Positions 46,707 to 56,304 of a DNA stretch of 64,000 nucleotides are shown here, in pieces. The stretch is from Leptospira paudalimensis (GTDB lineage: Bacteria; Spirochaetota; Leptospiria; Leptospirales; Leptospiraceae), in NCBI RefSeq assembly GCF_026151345.1, contig NZ_JAMQPR010000002.1, positions 124,001 to 188,000 of the forward strand. The letters are read 5' to 3'. A program made the translations under genes and the position numbers. Below the pieces are notes generated by a model. It was not told where the DNA came from and did not search any database. It saw only the letters and a program-made list of their open reading frames with translations. Positions within the stretch are counted from its first letter, which is position 1; every line of letters starts with the position of its first letter.

Positions 46707-47054
46707 TCAATTCTTTTTCGTAACGGATTGGTAGGAATTACATTGTTTAGAAAGACCCAAATTGTCTCGAATTTCTTCTAATGTACGTTTTTTGCGTTTT
46801 AACTCACACACTTTCAAAAACAATTCTTGGTATTCTTTATCCAATTTTTCGCCTTCTTCATCTTCTTCAGTGAGAACAAGTTTTGCAATTTCAGGACAAC
46901 TCCGTTCTGAATCCGGTAAAAGTTGATAAATCGTTTTGACTGTTTCTTCTTTCTGTTTGCAAGTCACTTCCAAATTTGTCTTTTCAATACCAAATAGAAA
47001 GATGGAAAAAAATGGAAGGCTAAAGTAAAAAAATAAGAATGTGAATTTCTTCAT
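46707..47054 (-). CDS. Small secreted protein of unknown function
   Basis: 115 residues from ATG 47054 (the frame opens at 47078 but the signal peptide starts naturally at MKKFTFLFF). A hydrophobic core (FLFFYFSLPFFSIFLF) is followed by an acidic and then a basic helical region with four Cys. No domain is recognised. It is divergent from the aspartase gene and upstream of the SH3b gene on the same strand. Confidence 0.6.
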   Translation of the reverse strand: MKKFTFLFFYFSLPFFSIFLFGIEKTNLEVTCKQKEETVKTIYQLLPDSERSCPEIAKLVLTEEDEEGEKLDKEYQELFLKVCELKRKKRTLEEIRDNLGLSKQCNSYQSVTKKN

Positions 47055-47125
47055 GCAGAACATAAATCTTCTTCCCAATTCTTTTTGGTCTAGTATCTTT
47101 CGTTCTCAATTGGAGAAATTCTGAA

Positions 47126-48532
47126 ATGACAGAAACAAATTTTCGGATGGAACATGACCTGCTTGGCGAAAGAGAAATTCCTAAGCATGTTTATTGGGGG
47201 ATTCACACTTTAAGGGCACTTGAAAATTATCCCATTACGGGAAAGTCCATTGGCACGTATCCTGATTTAGTGTGTGCCCTCGCCCATATCAAAAAAGCGT
47301 CTGCATTGGCAAATCTACAATTAGGACTACTCCCTTCCGAAAAATCAAAATGGATTGTGGAAGCTTGTGATCAAATTTTAAATGGCAAATTCCATTCTGA
47401 GTTTGTAGTGGATGTCATCCAAGGTGGTGCAGGCACTTCCACAAATATGAATGCCAACGAAGTGATCACAAACATTGCTTTAGAATTAGCAGGCCATCCC
47501 AAGGGTGATTATACATTTCTCCACCCACTCAATGATGTCAATATGTCACAAAGTACGAATGATGTTTATCCTTCTTCTATCAAATTGGCTGCTGTGTTTT
47601 CTATCATCGGATTACTTTCTGCTCTAGAAAGTTTACAGGTTTCGTTTCAAAAAAAATCAGATGAATTCAAAGATATATTAAAAATTGGGAGAACTCAGTT
47701 ACAAGATGCAGTGCCAATGACCTTAGGCCAAGAATTCTCAACATACGATGTAATGTTAGGTGAAGACATTTCCCGATTAAAAGAAGCAACTTCCCTCATA
47801 GGTGAAATTAATTTAGGAGCAACTGCAATCGGCACAGGAATCAATACTGACATTCGTTATTCGAAAATCGTAACTGAAATCCTGGCAAAACAAACGGGGT
47901 TTGATTTAAATGCAGCTCCAAATTTGATCGAAGCAACACAAGACACAGGTGCTTTTGTCCAATTATCTGGAGTATTAAAACGAATCGCTACCAAACTGTC
48001 AAAAGTATGTAACGATTTACGATTACTCTCGAGTGGCCCACAAGGTGGATTTAATGAAATCAATTTACCAGCAAAGGCTGCGGGTTCCTCCATCATGCCA
48101 GGCAAAGTGAATCCTATCATCCCGGAAGTGGTGAATCAAATTGCTTATGAAGTGATTGGAAATGATATCACAATCACTATGGCAGCAGAAGCAGGACAAT
48201 TACAATTGAATGCATTTGAGCCAATCATTGCTCATAGTTTATTCAAAAGTATCGAGCACCTAACGGCCGGTTGTAAAACTTTGGAAACTAATTGTGTTTC
48301 AGGAATCACTGCAAATCGAAAAGTTCTTGAATCCAGAGTCAAAACATCAGCAGGTCTTGCGACTGCTCTCAATCCATACATTGGGTATGAAAATGCAACC
48401 TTAGTCGCCAAACGAGCTCTTGCCGAAAATCGATCTGTGGAATCCATAGTCCTTGAACTTGGATTCTTGGAAGAAACAAAACTAAAAGAAATACTTAGAC
48501 CAGATGTTTTAACCTCTCCACATACCTTATAA
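47126..48532 (+). CDS. aspA: Aspartate ammonia-lyase
   Basis: 468 residues, normal for the class. It belongs to the aspartase/fumarase superfamily and converts aspartate to fumarate and ammonia. The superfamily signature GSSIMPGKVNP lies near residue 315, with GGAGTSTNMNANEVI near residue 103. The segment IPKHVYWGIHTLRALENYPI near the start is closer to aspartases than to class II fumarases. It stands alone after a divergent small gene and upstream of a single-domain response regulator. Confidence 0.88.
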   Translation: MTETNFRMEHDLLGEREIPKHVYWGIHTLRALENYPITGKSIGTYPDLVCALAHIKKASALANLQLGLLPSEKSKWIVEACDQILNGKFHSEFVVDVIQGGAGTSTNMNANEVITNIALELAGHPKGDYTFLHPLNDVNMSQSTNDVYPSSIKLAAVFSIIGLLSALESLQVSFQKKSDEFKDILKIGRTQLQDAVPMTLGQEFSTYDVMLGEDISRLKEATSLIGEINLGATAIGTGINTDIRYSKIVTEILAKQTGFDLNAAPNLIEATQDTGAFVQLSGVLKRIATKLSKVCNDLRLLSSGPQGGFNEINLPAKAAGSSIMPGKVNPIIPEVVNQIAYEVIGNDITITMAAEAGQLQLNAFEPIIAHSLFKSIEHLTAGCKTLETNCVSGITANRKVLESRVKTSAGLATALNPYIGYENATLVAKRALAENRSVESIVLELGFLEETKLKEILRPDVLTSPHTL

Positions 48533-48606
48533 AGAGAGGATGTTTCATTTTATTGGTTGCTTCTTTTCCAGAAATCGATAGTTTCTGAGAGAAGTTTTCC
48601 AGAATC

Positions 48607-48993
48607 ATGAGCCAAATTTCAAAAGTATTTTTGATCGAAGATGATGTTGTTACTACTTTTCTCATCAAAACTCTTATGGAAAAACTTTCCTTTGCTTCTG
48701 AAATTTTCACTTACCCGAATGGATCGGAAGCACTCACTGCCTTAAAGTCCACGGAACATCTTCCTGAACTTTTGTTTTTAGATTTGAATATGCCGATCAT
48801 GGATGGTTGGCAGTTTTTGGAGACAGTCCAAACGATCACACCCATTTCTCAAATCCCGATTTACATTCTCACATCCTCCATAGATCCTTCCGACCAATCC
48901 AAAAGTTTGTCCTTTCCCAATGTGAAAGGTTACCTTGTAAAACCACTCGACCCAAAAGACCTACACCATATCCAGACTAACAAAATTCAGTAA
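48607..48993 (+). CDS. Single-domain response regulator
   Basis: 128 residues, one receiver domain with no output domain. EDD near residue 11 forms the acidic pocket, and Asp57 in LFLDLNMPIMDGW is the likely phospho-acceptor. A Thr/Ser follows in YILTSS, and Lys in YLVKPLDP completes the active site. Such CheY-like proteins relay signals between a kinase and another protein. No kinase lies next to it. Confidence 0.88.
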   Translation: MSQISKVFLIEDDVVTTFLIKTLMEKLSFASEIFTYPNGSEALTALKSTEHLPELLFLDLNMPIMDGWQFLETVQTITPISQIPIYILTSSIDPSDQSKSLSFPNVKGYLVKPLDPKDLHHIQTNKIQ

Positions 48994-49044
48994 GAGACAT
49001 AATTTTTTACTTCAGTTTTCTAGAATCTGACCGAAAGGAATGAT

Positions 49045-49671
49045 GTGAAACTCACTGATATCCCTTCTGTTTCTTCTGTCTTAGGCAGAATGGAATCTTT
49101 GTCCCAAATGGCAAAGAACCCTAGTGCCCTTGTCTCCTTCCCTGATCTGTTAGAAAAGGAATGGAACAAACAAAATGGGGCAAAACAAACGAGTGAAACA
49201 AATCCCATCCCGAACGACTCCATCCAACTTCCTTTCCCTGATACAGCGAAATCCTTAGCACCTGCTCTTTCACGAGGGCCCAAACAAACAGAGGATCTCA
49301 TTGGTACAATCGAATCCATAGCCGAAGCACAAGGGATGGATCCAAATTTAGTAAAGGCAATGGTGAAGGCAGAATCTGGATTTAAAACGAAGGCGGTTTC
49401 TCCCAAAGGTGCAATGGGCCTCATGCAACTAATGCCCGAGACTGCAGAAAGTTTGGGTGTGAAGGACCCTTTTGATCCCGAAGAAAACATCACTGGTGGT
49501 GTAAAATTCTTAAAAGGTCTGATGAAAGAATTTAAGGATCCAGAAAAGGCAATTGCTGCTTACAATGCAGGTCCTGGTGCTGTGAAACGATACAAAGGTA
49601 TACCACCATATGAGGAAACAAAACAATATGTTTCCAAAGTGAAACGTTTTTATAAAGACTTTAGTTCTTAA
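49045..49671 (+). CDS. Lytic transglycosylase (SLT, family 1)
   Basis: 208 residues. The first 90 residues are low in complexity and may anchor the enzyme or act as a spacer. The catalytic domain (about 95-205) contains VKAMVKAESGFKTKAVSPKGAMGLMQLMPETA, with Glu in ESGF as the catalytic acid, and later AIAAYNAGPGAVKRY. It cleaves the peptidoglycan glycan chain. The start is GTG at 49045, with AAAGGA upstream; no signal peptide is evident, so export may be of the flagellar or non-classical type. It is convergent with the membrane protein gene ending at 49681. Confidence 0.87.
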   Translation: MKLTDIPSVSSVLGRMESLSQMAKNPSALVSFPDLLEKEWNKQNGAKQTSETNPIPNDSIQLPFPDTAKSLAPALSRGPKQTEDLIGTIESIAEAQGMDPNLVKAMVKAESGFKTKAVSPKGAMGLMQLMPETAESLGVKDPFDPEENITGGVKFLKGLMKEFKDPEKAIAAYNAGPGAVKRYKGIPPYEETKQYVSKVKRFYKDFSS

Positions 49672-49680
49672 TCTGAAGTT

Positions 49681-51012
49681 TTAGTAAAAACTCAAATAAC
49701 CAAACTTTTTTTGTAAACCAGCAGTATATTCATCAAACGGGCGCTTTGCGGGAACATTGGCCCACGATTCTTCAATCTTCTTAGAGATAAAACTTAGATT
49801 TTTTTCATTTTTAATTTTATCGAAGGTGATTTTTTGGATCAGGACATCGTCTTCACTTAATGGAACAATGCCATTCGACCGATTCGATCTTCGAAACAAT
49901 CCAGATTTTTGTACCAATTGGATGTCTTGGTTCCATATCCCTTCTACATATAAAAAAGATTTATCAGGTATCACAGTTTCTTTTAAATATTTTGTTTTGG
50001 TTCCTGTTTGGAAATACAAAGCAAAGGAAAACTCTTTTGGTAAATAAATAGGATCGGATTTTAGAACAAGTGCCTGCCCAAATGATTTGGTTAAATTTTT
50101 AGTTTGAGTGTCCCACGGTTCTTTGGCAGTTGAACGTAAATCCTTAAAGATAAAATACACGGAAACAAGAATGGAAATGCCTAACACAACAGAGGCTGTG
50201 ATTGTATTCAGTTCTTTTTCTGTTTTTAATAATATATGTCCAATCCCTATGGTTACCATGGGAAGTAATATCATCAGAGCTATTTGGTACCAAGTTTTGA
50301 AAAGAAAACTGATCGATTTTTCTCCAAAAAAATTGGAGTAAGAGAAAAAGATAAGTGAGATAAGAAAAAAAGCTAAGTATCCAAGTAAAAATAAAAACGG
50401 AACATTTTTCTTCTTATAAAAAACTGATGTTTTTTGTGCTGCTTTTCTCGATCCACGAATCCCTGTGAAGATCACGAAGAATGTGAAACCCAAGTAGAAC
50501 ATGATAAAACTAGAGAAAAAGGCAAGAAGTGTGAACGTTGGGAAAATGAGTAAGTCTGTCATCTTTTCCAAACGAAATGTCAAAAAAACTAGTAACAAAA
50601 ATACCAAACAAAGTGTCTCTGTGAAATAGGAAGTTGGGAATCCGTAAGAAAACGGCAAAAAGGCAGCAAGATAAACCACAAAATAGTGATTTCGTTTCCA
50701 TTCTACATTTCTGAGTAACAACAAAAAAAGATGTAAAAACAAACTATAAAATAAACCAGCTAACGCAATGAAGGATGGAATGTAATTGCTACCAAAGATT
50801 TTTTTCCATGTGACTACAAACCAGAATGCAAGTGGTTCTCTTGCAGAAATGAGCCCCCCCTCCTCCGTTGCAGCTTTGGCATTTGCCAAAAATTCCCATT
50901 CTGTTTCTGTTGTGGGGAATGGTCTAAAATATGAGAACAACGCATAACCCAAACTTAAGAGTAAGATGCTAAAAATGAATGGAATTGGTGAAAAAGGTTT
51001 AGGTTCGCGCAT
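49681..51012 (-). CDS. Polytopic membrane protein, possibly GT-C-like
   Basis: 443 residues and about nine membrane helices, with a soluble C-terminus of about 140 residues. After the first helix an acidic loop (TETEWEFLANAKAATEEGG) and REPLAFWFVVTWKKIFG resemble the front of GT-C-type glycosyltransferases. No sure catalytic motif is seen. It is divergent from the mutase gene at 51114. Function is inferred from topology only. Confidence 0.55.
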   Translation of the reverse strand: MREPKPFSPIPFIFSILLLSLGYALFSYFRPFPTTETEWEFLANAKAATEEGGLISAREPLAFWFVVTWKKIFGSNYIPSFIALAGLFYSLFLHLFLLLLRNVEWKRNHYFVVYLAAFLPFSYGFPTSYFTETLCLVFLLLVFLTFRLEKMTDLLIFPTFTLLAFFSSFIMFYLGFTFFVIFTGIRGSRKAAQKTSVFYKKKNVPFLFLLGYLAFFLISLIFFSYSNFFGEKSISFLFKTWYQIALMILLPMVTIGIGHILLKTEKELNTITASVVLGISILVSVYFIFKDLRSTAKEPWDTQTKNLTKSFGQALVLKSDPIYLPKEFSFALYFQTGTKTKYLKETVIPDKSFLYVEGIWNQDIQLVQKSGLFRRSNRSNGIVPLSEDDVLIQKITFDKIKNEKNLSFISKKIEESWANVPAKRPFDEYTAGLQKKFGYLSFY

Positions 51013-51113
51013 CTTGGAAAAGGCTTAAATTGCCTAGTCCTGTATAAATTTTTAGGTGAAAATATTCCAGAAGATTTTCAATTATACATAGAAATTATAA
51101 AACGAGGCAAAGA

Positions 51114-53132
51114 ATGTCCGCCGAAAAAAAAGATTACCTTCTCGTTGACGAGAATGGACAGGGAAAACCTGACAAACCATGGATTTTTAGGACCTATGCA
51201 GGGCACACCAACGCAAAAGCCTCCAATGAGTTGTACAGAAAGAACCTTTCTAAAGGCCAAACAGGGCTTTCCATTGCATTTGATCTACCCACTCAGTGTG
51301 GTTATAGCTCCGACCACGAAGTCTCAAGGCCTGAAATCGGGAAAGTGGGAGTTCCTATCAACTCACTTGAAGATTTCCGCATTTTATTTGACCAGATCCC
51401 AATCGAAGAGATGAACACATCGATGACCATCAATGGAACTTCTATGTGGTTATTGTCGCTTTATGTGGCACTTGCGGAAGAACGTGGAGTTCCCCTCGAA
51501 AAACTAAACGGGACCACTCAAAACGATCTCATCAAAGAATACCTGGCTCGCGGAACTTATATTTATCCACCAAAAGACTCGATGAAAATCATCGTGGATA
51601 TGTATGAATATTGTCTGCACAATATTCCAAAGTGGAACCCCTCTAACATCTGTTCTTATCACTTACAAGAAGCGGGTGCAACACCTGTACAAGAACTTTC
51701 CTTTGCTCTTGCAACAGCGATTGCTGTGTTAGATGCCATCAAAGAAAGAAACTGTTTCACAGAAGATGAATTCGAACAGTGTGTGGGAAGGATTTCCTTC
51801 TTTGTCAACGCTGGGATTCGTTTTGTAGAAGAGATGTGCAAAATGCGTGCGTTCACAGAAATGTGGGAAGAAATCACGAAAGAACGTTACGGTGTCAAAA
51901 ATGCAAAGTACAGAGTGTTCCGTTATGGAGTACAAGTGAATTCACTTGGTCTCACAGAAGAACAACCAGAAAACAATGCATGGAGAATCCTCATTGAAGC
52001 ATTGGGTGTAACGTTATCTCGTAATGCAAGATGCCGTGCTTTACAATTACCAGCATGGAATGAAGCACTTTCGCTTCCAAGACCTTGGGACCAACAATGG
52101 TCACTTCGTCTGCAACAAGTATTAGCATATGAAACCGACCTTTTAGAATACCCAGATATTTTTGAAGGATCAAAAGTCATTGAATCAAAAGTAAAAGCCC
52201 TGAAAGAACAAGCCAAATTGGAAATCCAAAAAATTCTCGATATGGGTGGAGCTCTTGTTGCCATCGAAAACGGTTATATGAAATCACAACTCGTGAAATC
52301 ACAAACCGAAAGGCTTTCCAAAATCAATTCCAATGAACTTGTGATTGTTGGTAAAAACAAATGGACTGACGGGATCAAATCACCACTTATGACTGACTCT
52401 GACGGTGGTATTTTCAAAGTTGATCCTAAATCCGCTGAACAAACATTAGGTGTATTGGCAGAAGCAAAAACACGTCGGAATGCAGAACTTGCTAAAAAAT
52501 CTTTAGAGGAACTCAAACAAGCTGCAAAAGATGGAAAAAATCTTATGCCATACTCCATTGCATGTGCAAAAGCACTTGTGACAACAGGAGAATGGGCAGA
52601 TGCTCTTCGCGAAGTGTATGGCGAATACAACCCACCAACTGGTGTGGACGGCCAAAAACTCTTCCTCTCTGATGATAAAGTAGCAACTGTTCGTGGGAAA
52701 GTGGAAGCCTTCACAAAAGCCCATGGCCATAGACCAAAAATTGTTGTAGGAAAACCAGGACTTGATGGTCACTCCAATGGTGCTGAGATGATTGCAGTAT
52801 CAGCAAAACACAGTGGGTTTGATGTGATTTATTCCGGAATCCGACTTTCTCCAGAGGAAATCGTACAATCTGCGGTGGAAGAAAATGCAAATGTGATTGG
52901 ACTTTCCATTCTTTCTGGTTCCCATAAAGAAATCGCAAAACAACTATTTGATGAACTTGCTCACTACAAAGCAAACATCCCAGTTGTGATTGGTGGGATC
53001 ATCCCAGAATCCGATTTTGAAGAACTGAAAAAAATGGGAATCCGTGAAATCTTTACTCCAAAAGATTATGATTTGATGTCGATCATGAACAAAATCATTG
53101 ATATCATTTCGGTTGAACCAGCCCTCGTTTAA
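51114..53132 (+). CDS. meaA: B12-dependent acyl-CoA mutase of the MeaA/ethylmalonyl-CoA mutase type
   Basis: 672 residues. The barrel and the C-terminal cobalamin domain are both present in one chain; the cobalamin motif GLDGHSNGAE has His553 as predicted cobalt ligand. The substrate loops differ from mutB: PWIFRTYAGHTN and FDLPTQCGYSSDHE replace the methylmalonyl signatures, and TSMTINGTSMWLL is typical of MeaA proteins. This points to ethylmalonyl-CoA to methylsuccinyl-CoA isomerisation, although related acyl-CoAs are possible. A MeaB-like gene follows on the same strand after a hairpin. Confidence 0.85.
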   Translation: MSAEKKDYLLVDENGQGKPDKPWIFRTYAGHTNAKASNELYRKNLSKGQTGLSIAFDLPTQCGYSSDHEVSRPEIGKVGVPINSLEDFRILFDQIPIEEMNTSMTINGTSMWLLSLYVALAEERGVPLEKLNGTTQNDLIKEYLARGTYIYPPKDSMKIIVDMYEYCLHNIPKWNPSNICSYHLQEAGATPVQELSFALATAIAVLDAIKERNCFTEDEFEQCVGRISFFVNAGIRFVEEMCKMRAFTEMWEEITKERYGVKNAKYRVFRYGVQVNSLGLTEEQPENNAWRILIEALGVTLSRNARCRALQLPAWNEALSLPRPWDQQWSLRLQQVLAYETDLLEYPDIFEGSKVIESKVKALKEQAKLEIQKILDMGGALVAIENGYMKSQLVKSQTERLSKINSNELVIVGKNKWTDGIKSPLMTDSDGGIFKVDPKSAEQTLGVLAEAKTRRNAELAKKSLEELKQAAKDGKNLMPYSIACAKALVTTGEWADALREVYGEYNPPTGVDGQKLFLSDDKVATVRGKVEAFTKAHGHRPKIVVGKPGLDGHSNGAEMIAVSAKHSGFDVIYSGIRLSPEEIVQSAVEENANVIGLSILSGSHKEIAKQLFDELAHYKANIPVVIGGIIPESDFEELKKMGIREIFTPKDYDLMSIMNKIIDIISVEPALV

Positions 53133-53148
53133 ACAAGAGATCCAACTG

Positions 53149-53183
53149 CCTCCACTACACTTCGATATGAATGTTAGTGGAGG
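53149..53183 (+). terminator. Hairpin between meaA and the second G-protein gene
   Basis: CCTCCACTA and TAGTGGAGG form a perfect 9-bp stem with a 17-base loop, 17 bases after the mutase stop. Only three thymines follow. It may reduce read-through rather than stop it and argues against a start at 53167, which would lie inside the loop. Confidence 0.4.
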
Positions 53184-53211
53184 TTTCACCTCGAATTTAA
53201 CTCATTTTACA

Positions 53212-54228
53212 ATGGCACACTCTTTGATGGATTCCACAGAAACACTATCGCAATTGGTTTCAGAAGCACTTCTTGGTGAGAAGTTTCCCATTGCTAAAAT
53301 CATCTCCAAAATTGAAACAGAAAACAATCTAAGATTTCGAGAAAGTTTGTTCAACGAAATCCAATCGCAAAAACCAAATGCCAAAGAAGGTCTCACCATC
53401 GGAATCACAGGCACCCCTGGTGCTGGCAAATCATCGTTACTCGGAGAACTTTGTCGTTTGTTCCTGGACTTTGCACCAAACAAAAAAATGGCAATTGTGG
53501 CAATTGACCCCTCTTCCAATATCAGTGGTGGGTCGATACTTGGAGACCGAACAAGAGTCACTCTTCCCAGAAGGGACACGAGGATTTATTTTCGATCACA
53601 ACCTTCTCAACTTGAATTAGGTGGACTCAATCCCTATACCTATCATGTAATCCGTTTTTTAAGAAAGATATTTGATTATGTATTCATTGAAACAGTCGGC
53701 ATCGGACAAAACGAAATTTCAGTATCACTCATTTCCGATATTTCATTTCTCGTGATGCAACCTTTGGGTGGTGACCAAGTACAGTTTATGAAGTCTGGGA
53801 TTATGGAAGTTCCAGAAGCTTTTATCATCAACAAATGTGATGAAGAATCTCTCGCCAATTCAAGTTATTATATGTTAGAGTCTACTCTGGAATTTATCAA
53901 AGACATTCTCCCTGACCAATCACTTCCACCTATTTTTAAAACATCAGTGGTAAAAAAGAAAGGGATAGAAGAACTATTAAATTTTATTCTATCATATACG
54001 AAACGGAAAGATAAAAATATTGAAACCATAACTCAACTTATGCAGTGGATTCGAAATGAATACGGCCGATTTGGAATTGGGATTTGGAAAAAAATGGAAT
54101 CCAATACTTGGAATCAAGCAGTCAGACTCAATTCTTTAGGTGGCATTCATAAGCTCAATTATGAATCAGAGGAAACAAAATTTTTGTCTCTCATTCAAAA
54201 CAACATAGTTCAAAACGACAAAAATTAA
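53212..54228 (+). CDS. Second MeaB/ArgK-type GTPase, likely chaperone of the MeaA-type mutase
   Basis: 338 residues from ATG 53212 (another ATG at 53227; the frame is open back to 53098). The P-loop GTPase has Walker A GTPGAGKS (residues 67-74), AIDPSSNISGGSILGDRTR, ETVGIGQNE and NKCDE as the base-specificity motif, all typical of the MeaB/MMAA family. It lacks the long charged N-terminus of the copy at 5877 and lies right after the MeaA-type mutase gene, so it is its probable partner. No clear ribosome site precedes the start. Its stop shares the bases TTAA with the convergent thioesterase gene. Confidence 0.85.
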   Translation: MAHSLMDSTETLSQLVSEALLGEKFPIAKIISKIETENNLRFRESLFNEIQSQKPNAKEGLTIGITGTPGAGKSSLLGELCRLFLDFAPNKKMAIVAIDPSSNISGGSILGDRTRVTLPRRDTRIYFRSQPSQLELGGLNPYTYHVIRFLRKIFDYVFIETVGIGQNEISVSLISDISFLVMQPLGGDQVQFMKSGIMEVPEAFIINKCDEESLANSSYYMLESTLEFIKDILPDQSLPPIFKTSVVKKKGIEELLNFILSYTKRKDKNIETITQLMQWIRNEYGRFGIGIWKKMESNTWNQAVRLNSLGGIHKLNYESEETKFLSLIQNNIVQNDKN

Positions 54229-54659
54229 TTCTTAGATTCTTTTTTGATGACACTTAAAAACACTGCTGGGATTGAACAAGGTTTCCGTTCCGAATAATCA
54301 AAAAAGACAATTGCAGTTTTAGCACGAGCAATTTCTTTTCCATCCTTATGTGTGATCACATACAACATATCCAATGATTTTGATGAAATTTGATCTACAT
54401 ACAATTGGATGTTTAGATCATCAGGGAAAAAAGCTTCTGATTTATAAACAATGGCTACGTCAGAAACAACTATCCCTTTGCCTTCTACATTGATCTCAGT
54501 CCATCCATGAGAATGGAAAAATCTAGCCCTACATTCGTGTGTTAATGTCAAAATCGCATCATGAGCCAAATGACCGGCAAAATTGATATCTGATATTCGA
54601 ACTGATAAGGATGTTTCAAATATTTTATGATTTGGAATCTCGATTTTTATTCTAGGCAC
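54225..54659 (-). CDS. Hotdog-fold acyl-CoA thioesterase-like protein
   Basis: 144 residues of the 4-hydroxybenzoyl-CoA/YbgC-like thioesterase family. SVRISDINFAGHLAHDAIL (about residues 19-37) matches the hotdog signature, with an Asp preceding the helix and a GH motif. The rest is the beta-sheet of the single hotdog domain. It would hydrolyse an acyl-CoA thioester. It is the last gene of the five-gene lipid operon; glpD ends one base before its start codon. Confidence 0.82.
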   Translation of the reverse strand: MPRIKIEIPNHKIFETSLSVRISDINFAGHLAHDAILTLTHECRARFFHSHGWTEINVEGKGIVVSDVAIVYKSEAFFPDDLNIQLYVDQISSKSLDMLYVITHKDGKEIARAKTAIVFFDYSERKPCSIPAVFLSVIKKESKN

Positions 54660-56300
54660 TTAATCAACATACCACTGATAACGTTCATCAACTTTTTTGA
54701 CTTCTTCTTTCAGGCGATCTGCGCTCCAACCAAGTAACTTCGCAATTTTTTTATCAAGACGAGTTCGTTCCGAAGTTTCTACTTTCCCCACTGTTCCGAC
54801 TCCAGACCTTCTGAAATAAAAATCAGTTAAATGATGAATGTCTTCATTTAGAACAATGTATTCAACTTCGTCTTCAAAATACATCTCACCATTAGGAATT
54901 CGATATGTATCCAATCCTTTTAATGATAATATTTTCCAAGTTAAACTTCCATACCGCCTAACTAAAGTATCGATCTTATTCCCCGAAACATGTGGGAACT
55001 TAAATTGAATTTCCGTCACTAATTCTTTAAGGTTCTGATATCTTCCGCCAAGTAATGGAGTGAACTTTGTGACACAAGTTACATGTTTTCCTTTTGTATA
55101 AGTATCAATTGCATTCACTAAACTTTCTGCAACAGCTCTACTTGTTGTGTATTTACCACCTAAGGCTGAAAAAAAACCTGGGAACCCTTCATTTTCATAA
55201 TGAAAAATTTCCGACTTCCTTGATGCAGAGTATGTTCCCTCCGTACTACCTGGATCCTCTACAAGTGGCCTTAATCCACCATAATAATAATCGACATCTT
55301 TTAATGTTAATTTTGCAAAACCAAAACTGAAATTCACTTCATCTATCAAATCAACAATTTCAGATTGTTTAACTTTAAATTTGTCTGGATCATCCTCATA
55401 TGCAGTATCAGTAGTTCCAATGATTGTTTTCCCACGCCATGGTATAACAAATAAATGTGAGCCATCTCGTTTTGACAATACAACACATTCATTTCCGCAA
55501 ATATTGCGTACAACTGCGTGGATCCCTTTAGATCGAACTAATTTTTTTTCAGCAGAAATCCCCGCCATTGATTCGATTATATCTGCCCAAGGTCCTGCCG
55601 AATTGACAACTACCTTAGCGGATACCAAAACTTTTTTGCCAGTGATTTCATCTGTTAATCCTACCGTATAACCACCACTATTTTGTTTTTTTAAGGTAGT
55701 AACTGCCAAATAATTAAAAGCATGTGCACCTTTTTCTTTTGCAGAAAGGATAAATTCCGTTGTATGTTTCTCTGGATTTGGGTTTGCATAGTCGTAATAT
55801 TGGAAACTTCCTTTGAGTGATTTTCTACCAAGCCCCATCACTTTATATATTGTTTCCGCTACTGAATTCCATCGGTATTTGGGAAGTTGAACATCTGGAT
55901 CAATATCTTTGTTTCTATCAAAAGATAGTAAATTGTATAATTCCATTCCTAATAATAACTGAATCCTTTGGAAGAGAGACCGAATCGGAATGATAAATCC
56001 CATAGGACGAACTGCGTGTGGAGAGATTTTTGCTAGATACCTCCGTTCTGATAAAGATTCACGCACAAGCCCTAGTTCAAAATTCTTTAAATAACGTAGC
56101 CCACCGTGGATCAGTTTGGAAGTAGCTTGGCTCGTGCCAGATGCATAATCATTCTTCTCCACTAGAAGGCAATTATACCCTCTTAGTGTTGCATCCCACA
56201 ATACATTGGCACCAGTAATCCCACCTCCAATGACAAGAATATCGTATTCTTTTTTTAAATGATCTAATCTCGAATTTTCTTGTTTGGTGCTATTTTTCAT
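54660..56300 (-). CDS. glpD: FAD-dependent glycerol-3-phosphate dehydrogenase
   Basis: 546 residues from ATG 56300 (the frame is open to 56375 but that overlaps the upstream gene). It oxidises sn-glycerol-3-phosphate to dihydroxyacetone phosphate at the membrane and feeds the quinone pool. The FAD-binding Rossmann motif ILVIGGGITGANVLWDA starts near residue 21, followed by TSQATSKLIHGGLRYL, a GlpD signature. WRGKTIIGTTDTAYEDDP near residue 268 is also typical. The upstream gene (lipid kinase) ends 4 bases before the start, so it is co-transcribed with it. Confidence 0.93.
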   Translation of the reverse strand: MKNSTKQENSRLDHLKKEYDILVIGGGITGANVLWDATLRGYNCLLVEKNDYASGTSQATSKLIHGGLRYLKNFELGLVRESLSERRYLAKISPHAVRPMGFIIPIRSLFQRIQLLLGMELYNLLSFDRNKDIDPDVQLPKYRWNSVAETIYKVMGLGRKSLKGSFQYYDYANPNPEKHTTEFILSAKEKGAHAFNYLAVTTLKKQNSGGYTVGLTDEITGKKVLVSAKVVVNSAGPWADIIESMAGISAEKKLVRSKGIHAVVRNICGNECVVLSKRDGSHLFVIPWRGKTIIGTTDTAYEDDPDKFKVKQSEIVDLIDEVNFSFGFAKLTLKDVDYYYGGLRPLVEDPGSTEGTYSASRKSEIFHYENEGFPGFFSALGGKYTTSRAVAESLVNAIDTYTKGKHVTCVTKFTPLLGGRYQNLKELVTEIQFKFPHVSGNKIDTLVRRYGSLTWKILSLKGLDTYRIPNGEMYFEDEVEYIVLNEDIHHLTDFYFRRSGVGTVGKVETSERTRLDKKIAKLLGWSADRLKEEVKKVDERYQWYVD

Positions 56301-56304
56301 AAGT

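Noticed and set aside
47126..48532. Class II fumarase as identity of this gene
   Set aside because: The superfamily signature is shared, but the N-terminal segment and other motifs agree better with aspartate ammonia-lyase.
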